From Micromonospora sp. KC213 (GTDB taxonomy: Bacteria; Actinomycetota; Actinomycetes; Mycobacteriales; Micromonosporaceae): 64,000 nt of DNA. Below, in pieces: positions 1 to 8,243 of the stretch (position 1 is its first letter; the number at the start of each line of letters is the position of its first letter). Location: NCBI RefSeq assembly GCF_004348325.1, contig NZ_SMKF01000002.1, positions 81,888-145,887 of the forward strand. Direction: 5' to 3'. The notes under the pieces were generated by a model. The model did not search any database. It saw only the letters and a program-made list of their open reading frames with translations, and was not told the DNA's origin. The position numbers were made by a program, and so were the translations under genes.

Positions 1-527
1 ACCGTGCGCCACTGTGGTGGCTGGCCGGTGGCCGCGTAGTGGATGCGCAGCTTGCGCCCGGCGAGCACCGCCCGTCGAACCTCGATCATCGTTGTGTCGG
101 GGATCTCCTTGTTGGCCAGCCGGCGGGAGAGCAGATCGGTCTCCGGCTCGACGAGAAATCGCTGGACCGCGTCGCTGGCGGTGGCCCGATGGCTCTCGGG
201 CAGCGCGTCGACGACCTTGCGCATGGCCGAAGCGAGCGCCGAGCCAAGGCCGAACACCTGCTCGCCGCGCCCCGAGCCGGCGGTGAGCAGGGCAAGGGCC
301 TCGTCGTGGTTCAGTCCGGTGAGCTCGGTCCGGAAACCGGGCAACAACCCGAAACCGCCGTGCCGGCCGCGTTCGGCGTAGACCGGAACGCCGGCCGCGG
401 ACAGCGCCTCGATGTCGCGCAGCACGGTGCGGGTGGACACCTCCAGTTCGCGGGCCAGCGTGTCCGCAGTCAGCCGACCGCGCTGGCGCAGCAGCAGCAC
501 CAGCGAGACCAACCGGTCGGCGCGCAC
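1..527 (-). CDS. HTH/WYL-domain transcriptional regulator (YafY/DeoR type), 3' end cut by window
   Basis: Reading leftwards from a GTG at 527, about 175 codons run off the window edge. The N-terminus begins MRADRLVSLVLLLRQRG and continues with a winged HTH (LTADTLARELEVSTRTVLRD) and the usual link EALSAAGVPVYAERGRHGGF. The WYL ligand-sensing part has only just begun (RKLRIHYAATG) where the sequence stops. The start is fixed by a -10 box TAGAGT ending 6 nt before the GTG, with no Shine-Dalgarno, so the transcript is probably leaderless. It is divergent from the RidA gene at 658, a common pairing in actinomycetes, so it probably controls that gene. The ligand is unknown. Confidence 0.9.
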   Translation of the reverse strand, partial: MRADRLVSLVLLLRQRGRLTADTLARELEVSTRTVLRDIEALSAAGVPVYAERGRHGGFGLLPGFRTELTGLNHDEALALLTAGSGRGEQVFGLGSALASAMRKVVDALPESHRATASDAVQRFLVEPETDLLSRRLANKEIPDTTMIEVRRAVLAGRKLRIHYAATGQPPQWRT

Positions 528-657
528 GCGGGAACTCTATCGGAATACACGACCAAGGATGTCGTGATTTGCCGGGAGGCTTATCCACACGGCGCCAGGA
601 ACGGCTGTGCCGAGCCGGTGGGCGTACGTACTTTCGATGGACCGAATGGAGCTGGTT

Positions 658-1059
658 GTGGCAGTGGAACGAGTGGCGGTAAACCCGTGGACGTGGTCGG
701 TGGAGATGGGATTCAACCAGGGGGAGGTCGTCTCCGGGCACACCCGGACCCTGTACTGCTCCGGGCAGACCGCGATGAGCAGCGACGGCAAGCCTCAGCA
801 TGACGGGGACATGGCCGCCCAACTGGCGCTGAGTCTCGACAACCTGGAGGCGGTGCTCGCCGAGGCCGGCATGTCCCTCGCGAACCTCGTCCGACTCAAC
901 GTCTACACCACCGACGTCGATCTGCTGTTCCCGCACTACGGCGTGCTGGCCTCGCGGCTGGGCGCGGCGGGGGTGGCACCGACCACCACGATGCTCGGGG
1001 TGACACGGCTGGCGATCCCCACCCTGATGGTCGAGCTCGAGGGAACCGCCGTCGCCTGA
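658..1059 (+). CDS. RidA (YjgF/YER057c/UK114) family protein
   Basis: A 133-residue RidA-fold protein. Family features are the central GHTRTLYCSGQTAMSSDG segment, then MAAQLALSLDNLEAVLAEAG and the C-terminal VTRLAIPTLMVELEGTAVA. RidA proteins deaminate reactive enamine/imine intermediates made by PLP enzymes; more distant family members have other or unknown activities. The GTG at 658 is chosen because GGAG lies 6 nt upstream; upstream in-frame ATGs at 607 and 637 lack one, and a GTG at 664 is possible. It is transcribed away from the WYL regulator and ends just before a strong hairpin. The substrate cannot be read from the sequence. Confidence 0.88.
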   Translation: MAVERVAVNPWTWSVEMGFNQGEVVSGHTRTLYCSGQTAMSSDGKPQHDGDMAAQLALSLDNLEAVLAEAGMSLANLVRLNVYTTDVDLLFPHYGVLASRLGAAGVAPTTTMLGVTRLAIPTLMVELEGTAVA

Positions 1060-1073
1060 TAGGACCTCGCCAT

Positions 1074-1112
1074 CCCGCTACTCGTGCCGGTCCAACCGGC
1101 ACGAGTAGCGGG
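1074..1112 (+). terminator. Hairpin after the RidA gene
   Basis: A perfect 17-bp inverted repeat (arms 1074-1090 and 1096-1112) with a 5-nt loop TCCAA, 14 nt after the RidA stop codon. There is no U-tract, as is usual for hairpin terminators in high-GC actinomycetes. Confidence 0.8.
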
Positions 1113-1378
1113 CAGAGACCGGTGAAGATCGGCGATGTCGCGAAGCCGCGGGCGGACAACGTCGACCGCATGCAGAAAGCCCCCAATTGTCTTGTCCTCG
1201 CTCCCGCGCTCACGATCGTCTACGGCCTGGTCCGGCTACGAGACCGGCCTGGTCGTGCCCGGGCAGATGTAGCCCGAGCAGTCGCCGATGCCCTGTTCGC
1301 TTTCCGATCGGGGTTGCTGGACATCGATCATCGCCTTACGCTGGCCCCGCTTCCTTTTCCTTTCCTCACGGGGTCTTC

Positions 1379-3499
1379 ATGCGCAGAATTCGCAGTCTGC
1401 TGAGCGCGCTCGTCGTCGGGACATGCGCCACCGCCGCATTGCCGGGGGTGGCGCTCGCCGCGCCGGCCGCGCCGTACACGGTTCTCACCGTCGATGTCGG
1501 AAACCACACCGGGGGATACCCCCTCTCGCAGTCCGGTGTCTACGACACCACCAATGCGACCGTGTCCGTCACGCCGAGTGCGCAGGACCGGCTGGCGGTC
1601 AGAGCCTCGCAGTCGAGCTCCTACGTCGACCTCAGCATTGGCCCGCCCACCGGTCAGACGTGGCAGGAGGGCCAGAGCTACCCGGCGGCCCGGTTCGCCG
1701 ACGCGACGACGGCCAGTCTGGACCTCAACTCGGACCACCGCGGCTGCGGGCATTCCTCGGGATCGATCACCGTTCGCGAGGTCGGTCGCAACGCCGAGAC
1801 CGGTCTGGTCGACCGGTTCGCCGCCTCCTACGAGTACAGCTGCGTAGACGCCGCCGGCTCCAGGGGTGTGATCAGCGGCGAGCTGCGCTGGAACTCGGGG
1901 CTGGACTACGGGGTGGCCCACGGCACGCCGAACCCGGTTGGCTTCGGCTACCAGGAGCTCGCGGTCCGCAGCGCGGCGAAGACGGTCACCTTCCGCTCGG
2001 TCGGCACGAAGCCGATCACCTTCGGCGCGGCCAGCATCGGCGGCCCCACCCCCGCCGCGTTCAGCGTGCTGAGTTCCCAGTGCACGGGCAGGACCCTCGC
2101 TCCCGGCGAGACCTGCACGGTCTCTGTCGCGACGCATCCCACCAAGGCGGAGCTGCAGACGGGCAGCCTGCTGCTGGCTGACGACAGTTCCTCGGGCACC
2201 CGCCGCGTCCAGCTCTCGGTGGAGGGTTTCCGGGGAGTCACCGGCACCTACTACCCGCTGTCCCCGAAGCGCCTGATGGACACCCGGTCCGGCCTCGGCG
2301 CGCCGAAGGCGAAGATCGGCACGGGCCGGAAGGTCGACCTCCAGGTCGCCGGTCGAGGCGGTGTGCCCAGCAGCGGCGTCGGCTCCGTCGTGCTGAACGT
2401 GACCGTCACCAACCCCACCTCCAGCAGCTTCCTCACCCTCTACCCGGCCGGGGTGAGCCGGCCGACCGCCTCGTCGATCAACTTCCCGAGGCACTGGCTG
2501 GGCTCGAACAACGTCACCGTCAAGCTGGGCTCCGGTGGCAAGGTGTCGGTCTACAACCATGCCGGCTACACCGACGTCGTGGTGGACGTGGTCGGCTTCT
2601 ACGCGGCGAACAACTCGCTGTCCGGTCGGGGCATGGGCGGGCAGTACCACTGGGTCAAGCCGTTCCGGCTCTTCGACACCCGCACGGACGGAGGTGTGCT
2701 CCCGGCCGGTTACTACATCCGGAGCTGGGTGAACTTCGGGCAGTACAACTCCAACATCCGGGCGTTGGTCCTCAACATCACCGCGGTCTCGCCCAGGAAG
2801 GCGGGCTTCCTGAGCGCCTGGTCCACAGTGGGTGACGTGCCCACCTCGTCCACCGTCAACTACGCGGCCGGCAAGGTCGTGCCCAACCTGGCCTTCGTGG
2901 AGACCAGTCCGTGCTACGAAGGCTGCGGTAGCGGCTACGGCGTACCCCAGTTCGGCGTCTACACCTCGCAGACCACGCACATGGTCGTGGATCTGGTCGG
3001 TGTGATCGACGACGGCACCGTGCCGGACGGACTGCGGTTCACGCCGATGAGCCCGACCCGGATCGCTGACAGCCGTAGCGCCCAGGGCATTCCGGGCGCG
3101 CTCGGGCCGAACGCGACGCGCACGGTCACCGCGCCGCCGAGCATGGTCACCGACGCGACCGAGGTGCTGGCGATGAACGTCACCGCCGTGTCGCCCACCA
3201 ACAACACGGTGCTCACGGTCTGGCCCGCGGACTACGACATGCCCAGGCCGTCAACCAGCAACCTCAACCCGGTCGCCGGGCAGACCGTGTCGAACGCGGT
3301 GATGGGGGTCATCGGCCCGCAGGACGGGTTCCACGTGCACAACCACTCCGGCACCACCCATGTCGTCGCCGACGTGGTGGGCACGTTCTGGCTCTACCCG
3401 GGTACGGCCACCCCGACGAGGACCGCCGGTGTGGCCGCGGCGGACACCGATCGGGTCAGGGTGCTCGGTTCGGGGGTCGGCGCGCCGGTTCGGGGCTGA
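1379..3499 (+). CDS. Secreted surface protein with SPD-2-like domain and three RLxDTR repeats
   Basis: 706 residues starting at ATG 1379 (MRRIRSLLSALVVG), with a signal peptide ending near ALAAPA at residue 28-30. Residues about 30-220 are a beta-rich domain I do not recognise. Residues about 225-290 resemble choice-of-anchor D/SPD-2 modules (FRSVGTKPITF, LAPGETCTVSV). Three copies of a roughly 130-residue module follow, starting at RLMDTRSG (298), RLFDTRTDG (430) and RIADSRSAQG (561). Each has a core like VLNVTVTNP and ends like DVVVDVVGFY or HVVADVVGTFW. Such modules are common in exported actinobacterial proteins, often beside hydrolase domains, but no catalytic domain is visible here. A role in adhesion or envelope binding is inference. 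Confidence 0.75.
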   Translation: MRRIRSLLSALVVGTCATAALPGVALAAPAAPYTVLTVDVGNHTGGYPLSQSGVYDTTNATVSVTPSAQDRLAVRASQSSSYVDLSIGPPTGQTWQEGQSYPAARFADATTASLDLNSDHRGCGHSSGSITVREVGRNAETGLVDRFAASYEYSCVDAAGSRGVISGELRWNSGLDYGVAHGTPNPVGFGYQELAVRSAAKTVTFRSVGTKPITFGAASIGGPTPAAFSVLSSQCTGRTLAPGETCTVSVATHPTKAELQTGSLLLADDSSSGTRRVQLSVEGFRGVTGTYYPLSPKRLMDTRSGLGAPKAKIGTGRKVDLQVAGRGGVPSSGVGSVVLNVTVTNPTSSSFLTLYPAGVSRPTASSINFPRHWLGSNNVTVKLGSGGKVSVYNHAGYTDVVVDVVGFYAANNSLSGRGMGGQYHWVKPFRLFDTRTDGGVLPAGYYIRSWVNFGQYNSNIRALVLNITAVSPRKAGFLSAWSTVGDVPTSSTVNYAAGKVVPNLAFVETSPCYEGCGSGYGVPQFGVYTSQTTHMVVDLVGVIDDGTVPDGLRFTPMSPTRIADSRSAQGIPGALGPNATRTVTAPPSMVTDATEVLAMNVTAVSPTNNTVLTVWPADYDMPRPSTSNLNPVAGQTVSNAVMGVIGPQDGFHVHNHSGTTHVVADVVGTFWLYPGTATPTRTAGVAAADTDRVRVLGSGVGAPVRG

Positions 3500-3504
3500 A
3501 CCGA

Positions 3505-3540
3505 CGGAGGGGTGCCCCGGTCGACCGGGGCACCCCTCCG
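3505..3540 (+). terminator. Perfect 18-bp palindromic terminator
   Basis: A 36-nt perfect palindrome with 18-bp arms, centred on GTC/GAC at 3522-3523 and followed by TTTG, placed 6 nt after the stop of the surface-protein gene. It could also serve the convergent gene ending at 3577. Confidence 0.85.
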
Positions 3541-3576
3541 TTTGTCCGAGCCGGTGGCCCGGGTCACATCAGGACG

Positions 3577-4590
3577 TCAGCAACCGGCCCACCGCACCGG
3601 GGAGAGCCGACCGCCTTCGCGGCGGTCGTTGCGGAACCCGACAACGACGCCGGTGTCCGCGATGGCGTTGGCACCGACATTCACCTGATCACCAGCGCCG
3701 GGCAGGGTGCGCGTGGCAGCGCCCCGGGCGACGACATCACCGCCGACAACCGTCCCGCGGGCGTTGACGTCAGTCACCCAAGGCACCTCTTTGGGGATCC
3801 GTGACCACGAGCCGTTCCGTAGGTCCCAGCGCACTCTCACCGAGCTGGATTCGCCGAGGTCGACCAGGCCGATCGCCCAGTGTCCCTGCGCCGTGCGGAC
3901 CGTGGTCATCCCTGCGCCCGGCACGGTCAGAGTCTCGACCCGGCCGTCGGGGCGGCGCACCCAACTTGTCCACTTACCAAACTCGCCGGCGTAACCGACG
4001 ATGGTGCCGTCCTGGGTGATCCCCGTCGCCGCGGCGTCGGCCGGAGCATTTAGCACCTCGTACGTGCCGGGCCGGGCCGCCGGCCAGCGCAGCGGCAGCC
4101 TCCTGCCGGTACCGGCCTCCTCACCCCAGCCGACGATGTCGCCGGCCTTGTTGATCGCCGTCGCCGCGGCGTAACCGGACGGCGGCGTCGGCAGCAGTCT
4201 CAGGTTCCCCTTCTGGTAGACCCAGGGTCGGCTCTGGGCGTTGATCCAGCCGTTGCCGACCACGACGCCACTGGTGTTGACGTCGGCGACCGAGTCGGCC
4301 AGCGGCGACTCGACGGTGGTGGGTCGTCCCCGGTCCCAGACCAGCAGCAGCAACTGGTTGCCGTCCTCCTCGATCCGCAGGCCGGTACCGGCGATGAATC
4401 GCCCGGTCGGATCGACGGCATCCGCCTTGCCCCGGTAGGCGTCGGCGGGGAACGGCAGGCTGATGATGCTGCAGGCGCTGGCGGATCTCGGCGCGGCCGT
4501 CGCCGCCCCCGAGGCGGCGACGGCGAAGGAGGCGGACAACAGGCCGGCGGCGGCCACCGCGAGCATCCGGTGTCGAGCAGAGTAGGTCAT
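3577..4590 (-). CDS. Secreted HAF-repeat-like beta-propeller protein
   Basis: 337 residues with a signal peptide (MTYSARHRMLAVAAAGLLSA, cleavage near ATAAP). The mature part repeats short blocks such as VADVNTSGVVVGNG, ATAINKAGDIVGWG, ATGITQDGTIVGYA, VTDVNARGTVVGGD and ANAIADTGVVVGF. This is the pattern of HAF-type extracellular repeats, which are thought to form propeller blades. Two cysteines remain in the mature protein, one near its N-terminus (SACSII) and one as the final residue. The ATG at 4590 is preferred over that at 4596 because GGGGAG lies exactly 6 nt upstream of it. It converges on the surface protein to its left. The function is unknown. Confidence 0.75.
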   Translation of the reverse strand: MTYSARHRMLAVAAAGLLSASFAVAASGAATAAPRSASACSIISLPFPADAYRGKADAVDPTGRFIAGTGLRIEEDGNQLLLLVWDRGRPTTVESPLADSVADVNTSGVVVGNGWINAQSRPWVYQKGNLRLLPTPPSGYAAATAINKAGDIVGWGEEAGTGRRLPLRWPAARPGTYEVLNAPADAAATGITQDGTIVGYAGEFGKWTSWVRRPDGRVETLTVPGAGMTTVRTAQGHWAIGLVDLGESSSVRVRWDLRNGSWSRIPKEVPWVTDVNARGTVVGGDVVARGAATRTLPGAGDQVNVGANAIADTGVVVGFRNDRREGGRLSPVRWAGC

Positions 4591-4804
4591 CGTCATCTCC
4601 CCGTGTCGGCCCGGACCTTCCGGGCGGTGTCATGACTGGCTGACGCCCTGGGGGCGACACGGGTTGCGAGCTGTCGTCTGTTGGACATCACCTTCCGGTG
4701 CCGCGCGGCCGAGATGTCGGACTGGGGAGGTGGCGCGCAGTCGGCTGAGACGAAGCGGCGGCTGAACCCGGATGTCGGGTCCAGCCGCCGCTCACGCGCG
4801 TCGT

Positions 4805-5083
4805 CTATCGCAGGGCGCGGCGGTCGCGTCGCCCCACCGTTCCGGCGACGAGAGCCACGCCGGCCGCGGCGAGCACCACCTGGATGAGCAGTTCCACGAA
4901 GCTGAAGCCGGACGTGCTGACGCCTGCGGCTCGAGCGATCACGGTGCCCAGCAGCGCTGCGCCGACACCGATGAGCATGGTCAGCCAGATCGGGATGTTC
5001 TGCTTGCCTGGTACGACCAGGCGACCGAGCGCACCGATGATGAGACCGACGATGAGTGCGCTGATGATGCCGGTGACGCTCAT
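4805..5083 (-). CDS. GlsB/YeaQ/YmgE family stress-response membrane protein
   Basis: A 92-residue protein starting MSVTGIISALIVGLIIGALG with three hydrophobic segments: IISALIVGLIIGALG, WLTMLIGVGAALLG and FVELLIQVVLAAAGVALVAG. The RLVVPGKQNIPIWLTMLIG block is the signature of transglycosylase-associated/GlsB proteins, small membrane proteins often induced by envelope or general stress. The start is certain: AAGGAGGA lies 5 nt upstream of the ATG at 5083. It stands alone between a HAF-type gene and a 456-bp intergenic region. Confidence 0.92.
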   Translation of the reverse strand: MSVTGIISALIVGLIIGALGRLVVPGKQNIPIWLTMLIGVGAALLGTVIARAAGVSTSGFSFVELLIQVVLAAAGVALVAGTVGRRDRRALR

Positions 5084-5354
5084 GGATTCCTCCTTGGTAC
5101 GTGTCGTCCGGATCGATGTTTCCGGTCGGCCGGCGTACCAAACATGACGGTGCTGTGACGCAGGCGGCCGGACGTGCGGCGGCCGGCTGGCGGGCTGTTC
5201 GGCCAGGGCCGGCACGGCGTGGCAGCCGGTCGTCCGGCCGCCGGCGGGCAGGACCGCCGAGGTCCGGGGCCATCATGTGAGCCCCTACGTGATGTCGTCG
5301 GCGATGCGCAGGATGAGTCTGCGGGACTCTGTCAGGGGGCAGCAACCGCGGCGT

Positions 5355-5369
5355 GTTGAATCGTTTAAC
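5355..5369. promoter_or_regulatory. Imperfect LacI-type palindrome
   Basis: GTTGAATCGTTTAAC, with arms matching as GTTnAA/TTnAAC around a single central base. It lies 171 nt upstream of the GH53 start. Weak evidence on its own. Confidence 0.35.
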
Positions 5370-5446
5370 TGCCGCCGGTCGCGTAGCGTGCAAATCGACG
5401 CCTATCAAGATCCGAGGATGCGCGAGGGCGCATTGCTGTCCCAGTT

Positions 5447-5458
5447 GGGAGCGCTCCC
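5447..5458. promoter_or_regulatory. CebR/CelR-like operator palindrome
   Basis: GGGAGCGCTCCC is a perfect 12-bp palindrome, flanked as TTGGGAGCGCTCCCGG, 82 nt before the GH53 start codon. It matches the core of the operator TGGGAGCGCTCCCA bound by CebR in Streptomyces and CelR in Thermobifida, LacI-family regulators of glycan-degrading genes. That this site is bound, and by which regulator, is inference; no LacI-family gene is in the window. Confidence 0.65.
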
Positions 5459-5539
5459 GGTCCTGGTCGGCGGTGGGGTCAGGAGACGCGACCGGCGAAG
5501 TGGGCGTCAGCTGTTGGTGACCGGCAGGAAGGGAAAGGC

Positions 5540-7462
5540 ATGAGGATCAGGCACCCCGCCCGCATCGCCGTGGGCGCGATCGCCCTGGCGACGCTGGTGA
5601 GCACGGCGATGTTCGCGGCGCCCACCCCGGCGCAGGCGATCTTCGGAACCGCGGACATCAAGCCGATCGAGAGCAACATCGCCGCCAAGTTCTGGGCCTC
5701 GGCGACGGCGAGCAGCGGTGCATCCACCGCTCGGCTGGCCATCGACGGCGACCCGGCGACGTCCTGGTACGCGGACCGCGCCAGCGCCCACCAGCGGCTG
5801 ACCGTCGACCTCGGCGGCACGTACGACAACCTGCGCAAGGTCAAGGTTCTGTTCCCGGACCGCGGCGCGGCGTACCGGTACGTCGTCGAGGCGTCGTCCG
5901 ACGGCCAACGATGGAAGACCATCGCCGACCGGCCCCAGACCCGGGGCGCGTCGCGTGGGGCGGTGCACCTGTTCACCCGCCCGGGAACGCGCTTCGTCCG
6001 GCTCACGGTCACCGGGGTGTCGGGCCGCGCCAGGGTCGGGATCAGCGAGATCCAGGTCTTCAACTACCTGCGTGACGATCTCATCCTCGGTGCCGACCAG
6101 TCCTGGGTGGACGACTACCAGGCCCGGCAGTACTGGGTCAACCCGCTGGCCACCGACCGGGGCGCCGGGCCGCACCTGCTCGACGTGGCCAAGGACCGGG
6201 GCATGGAATACACCCGCCTGCGCATCTTCAACGAGCCGCGGAACGAGAGCAACGGCGAGCTGACATCCGTCCCGCGTCAGGGGCCGGAGCGCTCACTGGC
6301 GTCGGCCCGGTCGATCAAGGAACGAGACATGGGTCTCGGCATCGACTTCCACTACGCGGACTCGTGGGCGGATCCGAGCAAGCAGCCGAAGCCGCGCGCC
6401 TGGGCCCAACTGGAGTTCGACGACCTGACGCAGGCCGTGTACGACTTCACCGCCGACTACCTCCGCCGGCTGATCGAGCAGGGCACCACGCCGGACAAGG
6501 TCGCCGTCGGTAACGAGATCATCAACGGCTTCATGTACGGCGACGAGGCGGCGCTGATCGGCACGACCGCCCCGCCGTACTTCGTCAACCAGGCCGACAT
6601 CTACCAGTCGAAGCCGGGCGGTGGCCTGCTGTGGCGGTACTGGGGGTCGACGGACCCGGTCGAGCAGCGGCTCTACGACGAGGCGTGGGACCGGTTCACC
6701 ACTCTGGCCGCATCCGGGATCAAGGCCGTCCGCGACGCGTCACCGAAGTCCAAGGTCGAGATTCACGTGATCGTCGGCACCAACCGGCTTGCCAAGACCA
6801 TGGAGTTCTGGCACCAGTACCTCACCCGGGTGAAGGCGAAGGGGCAGAACCCGGACGTGCTGGCCATCTCGTACTACCCCGAGTGGCACGGTACGCCCGA
6901 GGCGCTGGAGCGCAACCTGCACACGATGGCGACGACGTACCCCGACTACGAGATCGAGGTCGCGGAGACCTCCTACCCCGCGTCGGGCGGTGACGGTTCG
7001 CCGATGCCGAACTCCCCCTTCCCGCGCACCGTGCAGGGCCAGGCCGACGCGATCCAGCGGGTTTTCCAGGCCGCCAACGATGTGGTGAACAACCAGGGCA
7101 CCGGCGTGTTGGTCTGGGAGCCGGCGGGCTGGCAGACGATGTTCCGGGCCGTCCCGGGCATGACGAACACCTGGGAACCGCACGCGTCGATCAACGTGTT
7201 CAACGCCAGCCAGGCCAAGCACATCGTCGAGGACACCGTCTACACGGCCACCCGGGTACGCACCAGACCGGTGCTGCCGCCCGCCGTCCGCGTGCTCACC
7301 ACCGCGAACGGCACGGTGACCACCAGCCCCGTGCGCTGGCAGGCGTTGCCGGAAGGGGCGACCGACGCGCCGGGCGAGGTGAGGATCACCGGTACGACCG
7401 CGGTGGGACCGGTCACCGCGGTCATCGACGTGGTCGGGCGGGACGGTCAGACCAGGAGCTGA
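5540..7462 (+). CDS. Secreted GH53 endo-beta-1,4-galactanase with F5/8-type C domain
   Basis: 640 residues. Signal peptide 1-35 (ends TPAQA). Residues about 45-180 form a discoidin/F5-8 type C carbohydrate-binding module (ASSGASTARLAIDGDPATSW, GISEIQVF). Residues about 185-575 are a glycoside hydrolase family 53 barrel. The acid/base glutamate is E326 in VAVGNEIING and the nucleophile is E476 in EIEVAETSYP; GVLVWEPAGW is the usual final strand. The last 60 residues look like a bacterial Ig-like (Big_4) linker domain. GH53 enzymes cleave beta-1,4-galactan of type I arabinogalactan (pectin side chains) outside the cell. It is monocistronic behind a CebR-like operator, suggesting induction by plant oligosaccharides. 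The mature N-terminus and linker domain are less certain than the catalytic assignment. Confidence 0.93.
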   Translation: MRIRHPARIAVGAIALATLVSTAMFAAPTPAQAIFGTADIKPIESNIAAKFWASATASSGASTARLAIDGDPATSWYADRASAHQRLTVDLGGTYDNLRKVKVLFPDRGAAYRYVVEASSDGQRWKTIADRPQTRGASRGAVHLFTRPGTRFVRLTVTGVSGRARVGISEIQVFNYLRDDLILGADQSWVDDYQARQYWVNPLATDRGAGPHLLDVAKDRGMEYTRLRIFNEPRNESNGELTSVPRQGPERSLASARSIKERDMGLGIDFHYADSWADPSKQPKPRAWAQLEFDDLTQAVYDFTADYLRRLIEQGTTPDKVAVGNEIINGFMYGDEAALIGTTAPPYFVNQADIYQSKPGGGLLWRYWGSTDPVEQRLYDEAWDRFTTLAASGIKAVRDASPKSKVEIHVIVGTNRLAKTMEFWHQYLTRVKAKGQNPDVLAISYYPEWHGTPEALERNLHTMATTYPDYEIEVAETSYPASGGDGSPMPNSPFPRTVQGQADAIQRVFQAANDVVNNQGTGVLVWEPAGWQTMFRAVPGMTNTWEPHASINVFNASQAKHIVEDTVYTATRVRTRPVLPPAVRVLTTANGTVTTSPVRWQALPEGATDAPGEVRITGTTAVGPVTAVIDVVGRDGQTRS

Positions 7463-7576
7463 CGAGACCACAGGGGTGGGGCGGTGCGCGGCTGACGGTC
7501 TGGCGGCGCGCACCGCACCCGCCCTGGCGTCCGCTGTCCTGCCGCCCCCACCGACGAACCGACGAACCGTGCACCG

Positions 7577-7614
7577 CCGCGAACGTCAGGTCGGCCGCCC
7601 CCTGACGTTCGCGG
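7577..7614 (+). terminator. Hairpin 115 nt after the galactanase gene
   Basis: Perfect 14-bp stem, CCGCGAACGTCAGG (7577-7590) pairing with 7601-7614, with a 10-nt loop. Likely terminator of the galactanase transcript although it lies 115 nt past the stop. Confidence 0.6.
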
Positions 7615-7963
7615 AAGCGTGCCGCCGATACCGATGGCAGGTCGGCCGGTTGGGACGCGTCATGGTGGAGCCGCGTGCCTCCGCTCGCTGGCGCAGCCGT
7701 GCCGGCGGGTCACTGTTCCGTCGCCCCATCCGGCCGCCCCGGCCGGCTCACGCCGTGCTTGGTCAGCGGTAGCAGAGGACGACGGCGGCGGCGGGCGCAA
7801 GGCCGACGCCGCACCGCCTTGTGGCGGCTGTCGGGTGCCCACAAACCGGTCGAGCCGGGGCAACCTGCCCGGGCGTGCCCATTCGTGGCGGCAGTGCGGT
7901 ATTTCCATTTTTTCTGACCCGCAGGTGATTTGCGGAACGAAGTCGACGCTGACGTCGGCAATT

Positions 7964-7976
7964 AATTGAGTCAATT
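7964..7976. promoter_or_regulatory. AT-rich palindrome AATTGAGTCAATT
   Basis: Perfect 6-bp arms around a central G in a locally AT-rich leader, about 270 bp upstream of the protease gene. Possible operator; no regulator can be assigned. Confidence 0.3.
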
Positions 7977-8243
7977 GTTTCTTGGTGGTGTCGATCGCTG
8001 TCGCCGAAGCCCGTGGAGCGGATCAAAGAGCAGGGGAACTCATCGATAGAAGTTATTAAGGCGAGGTTTGTTCGGATCGCTCCGATGGGTCGTTCTCGCT
8101 GGTCATATCCCCCTTTGGGTGGCCTGATCGACCGCCGGAGAACAATGTCGGTGATCTGTCATTGCCCGGGGATTCCGATCAATCAAAAACTCTGAATACG
8201 ATGCGGGAGCCCGAATGGAGCACCACCGACAAGGGGGTATCTC

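Larger units (their letters stand above)
5084..5539. other. Intergenic region upstream of the galactanase gene, with candidate operators
   Basis: No gene seen in these 456 bases. The left part should hold the promoter of the GlsB-like gene. The right part contains two LacI-type operator candidates (5355-5369 and 5447-5458) and a possible -10 TAGCGT at 5384-5389. The ribosome site AGGAAGGGAAAGGC precedes the ATG at 5540. Confidence 0.6.
7463..8243. other. Long intergenic region between the galactanase and protease genes
   Basis: No convincing gene in 781 bases: reading frames here lack coding character. It holds a hairpin at 7577-7614. From about 7900 it becomes clearly more AT-rich than the surroundings and includes the palindrome at 7964-7976. 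The segment before 8231 presumably holds the protease promoter. Confidence 0.6.

Noticed and set aside
7476..8026. Several 60-110-codon frames between the galactanase and protease genes
   Set aside because: They overlap one another on both strands, have no ribosome sites and no coding composition; treated as non-coding.
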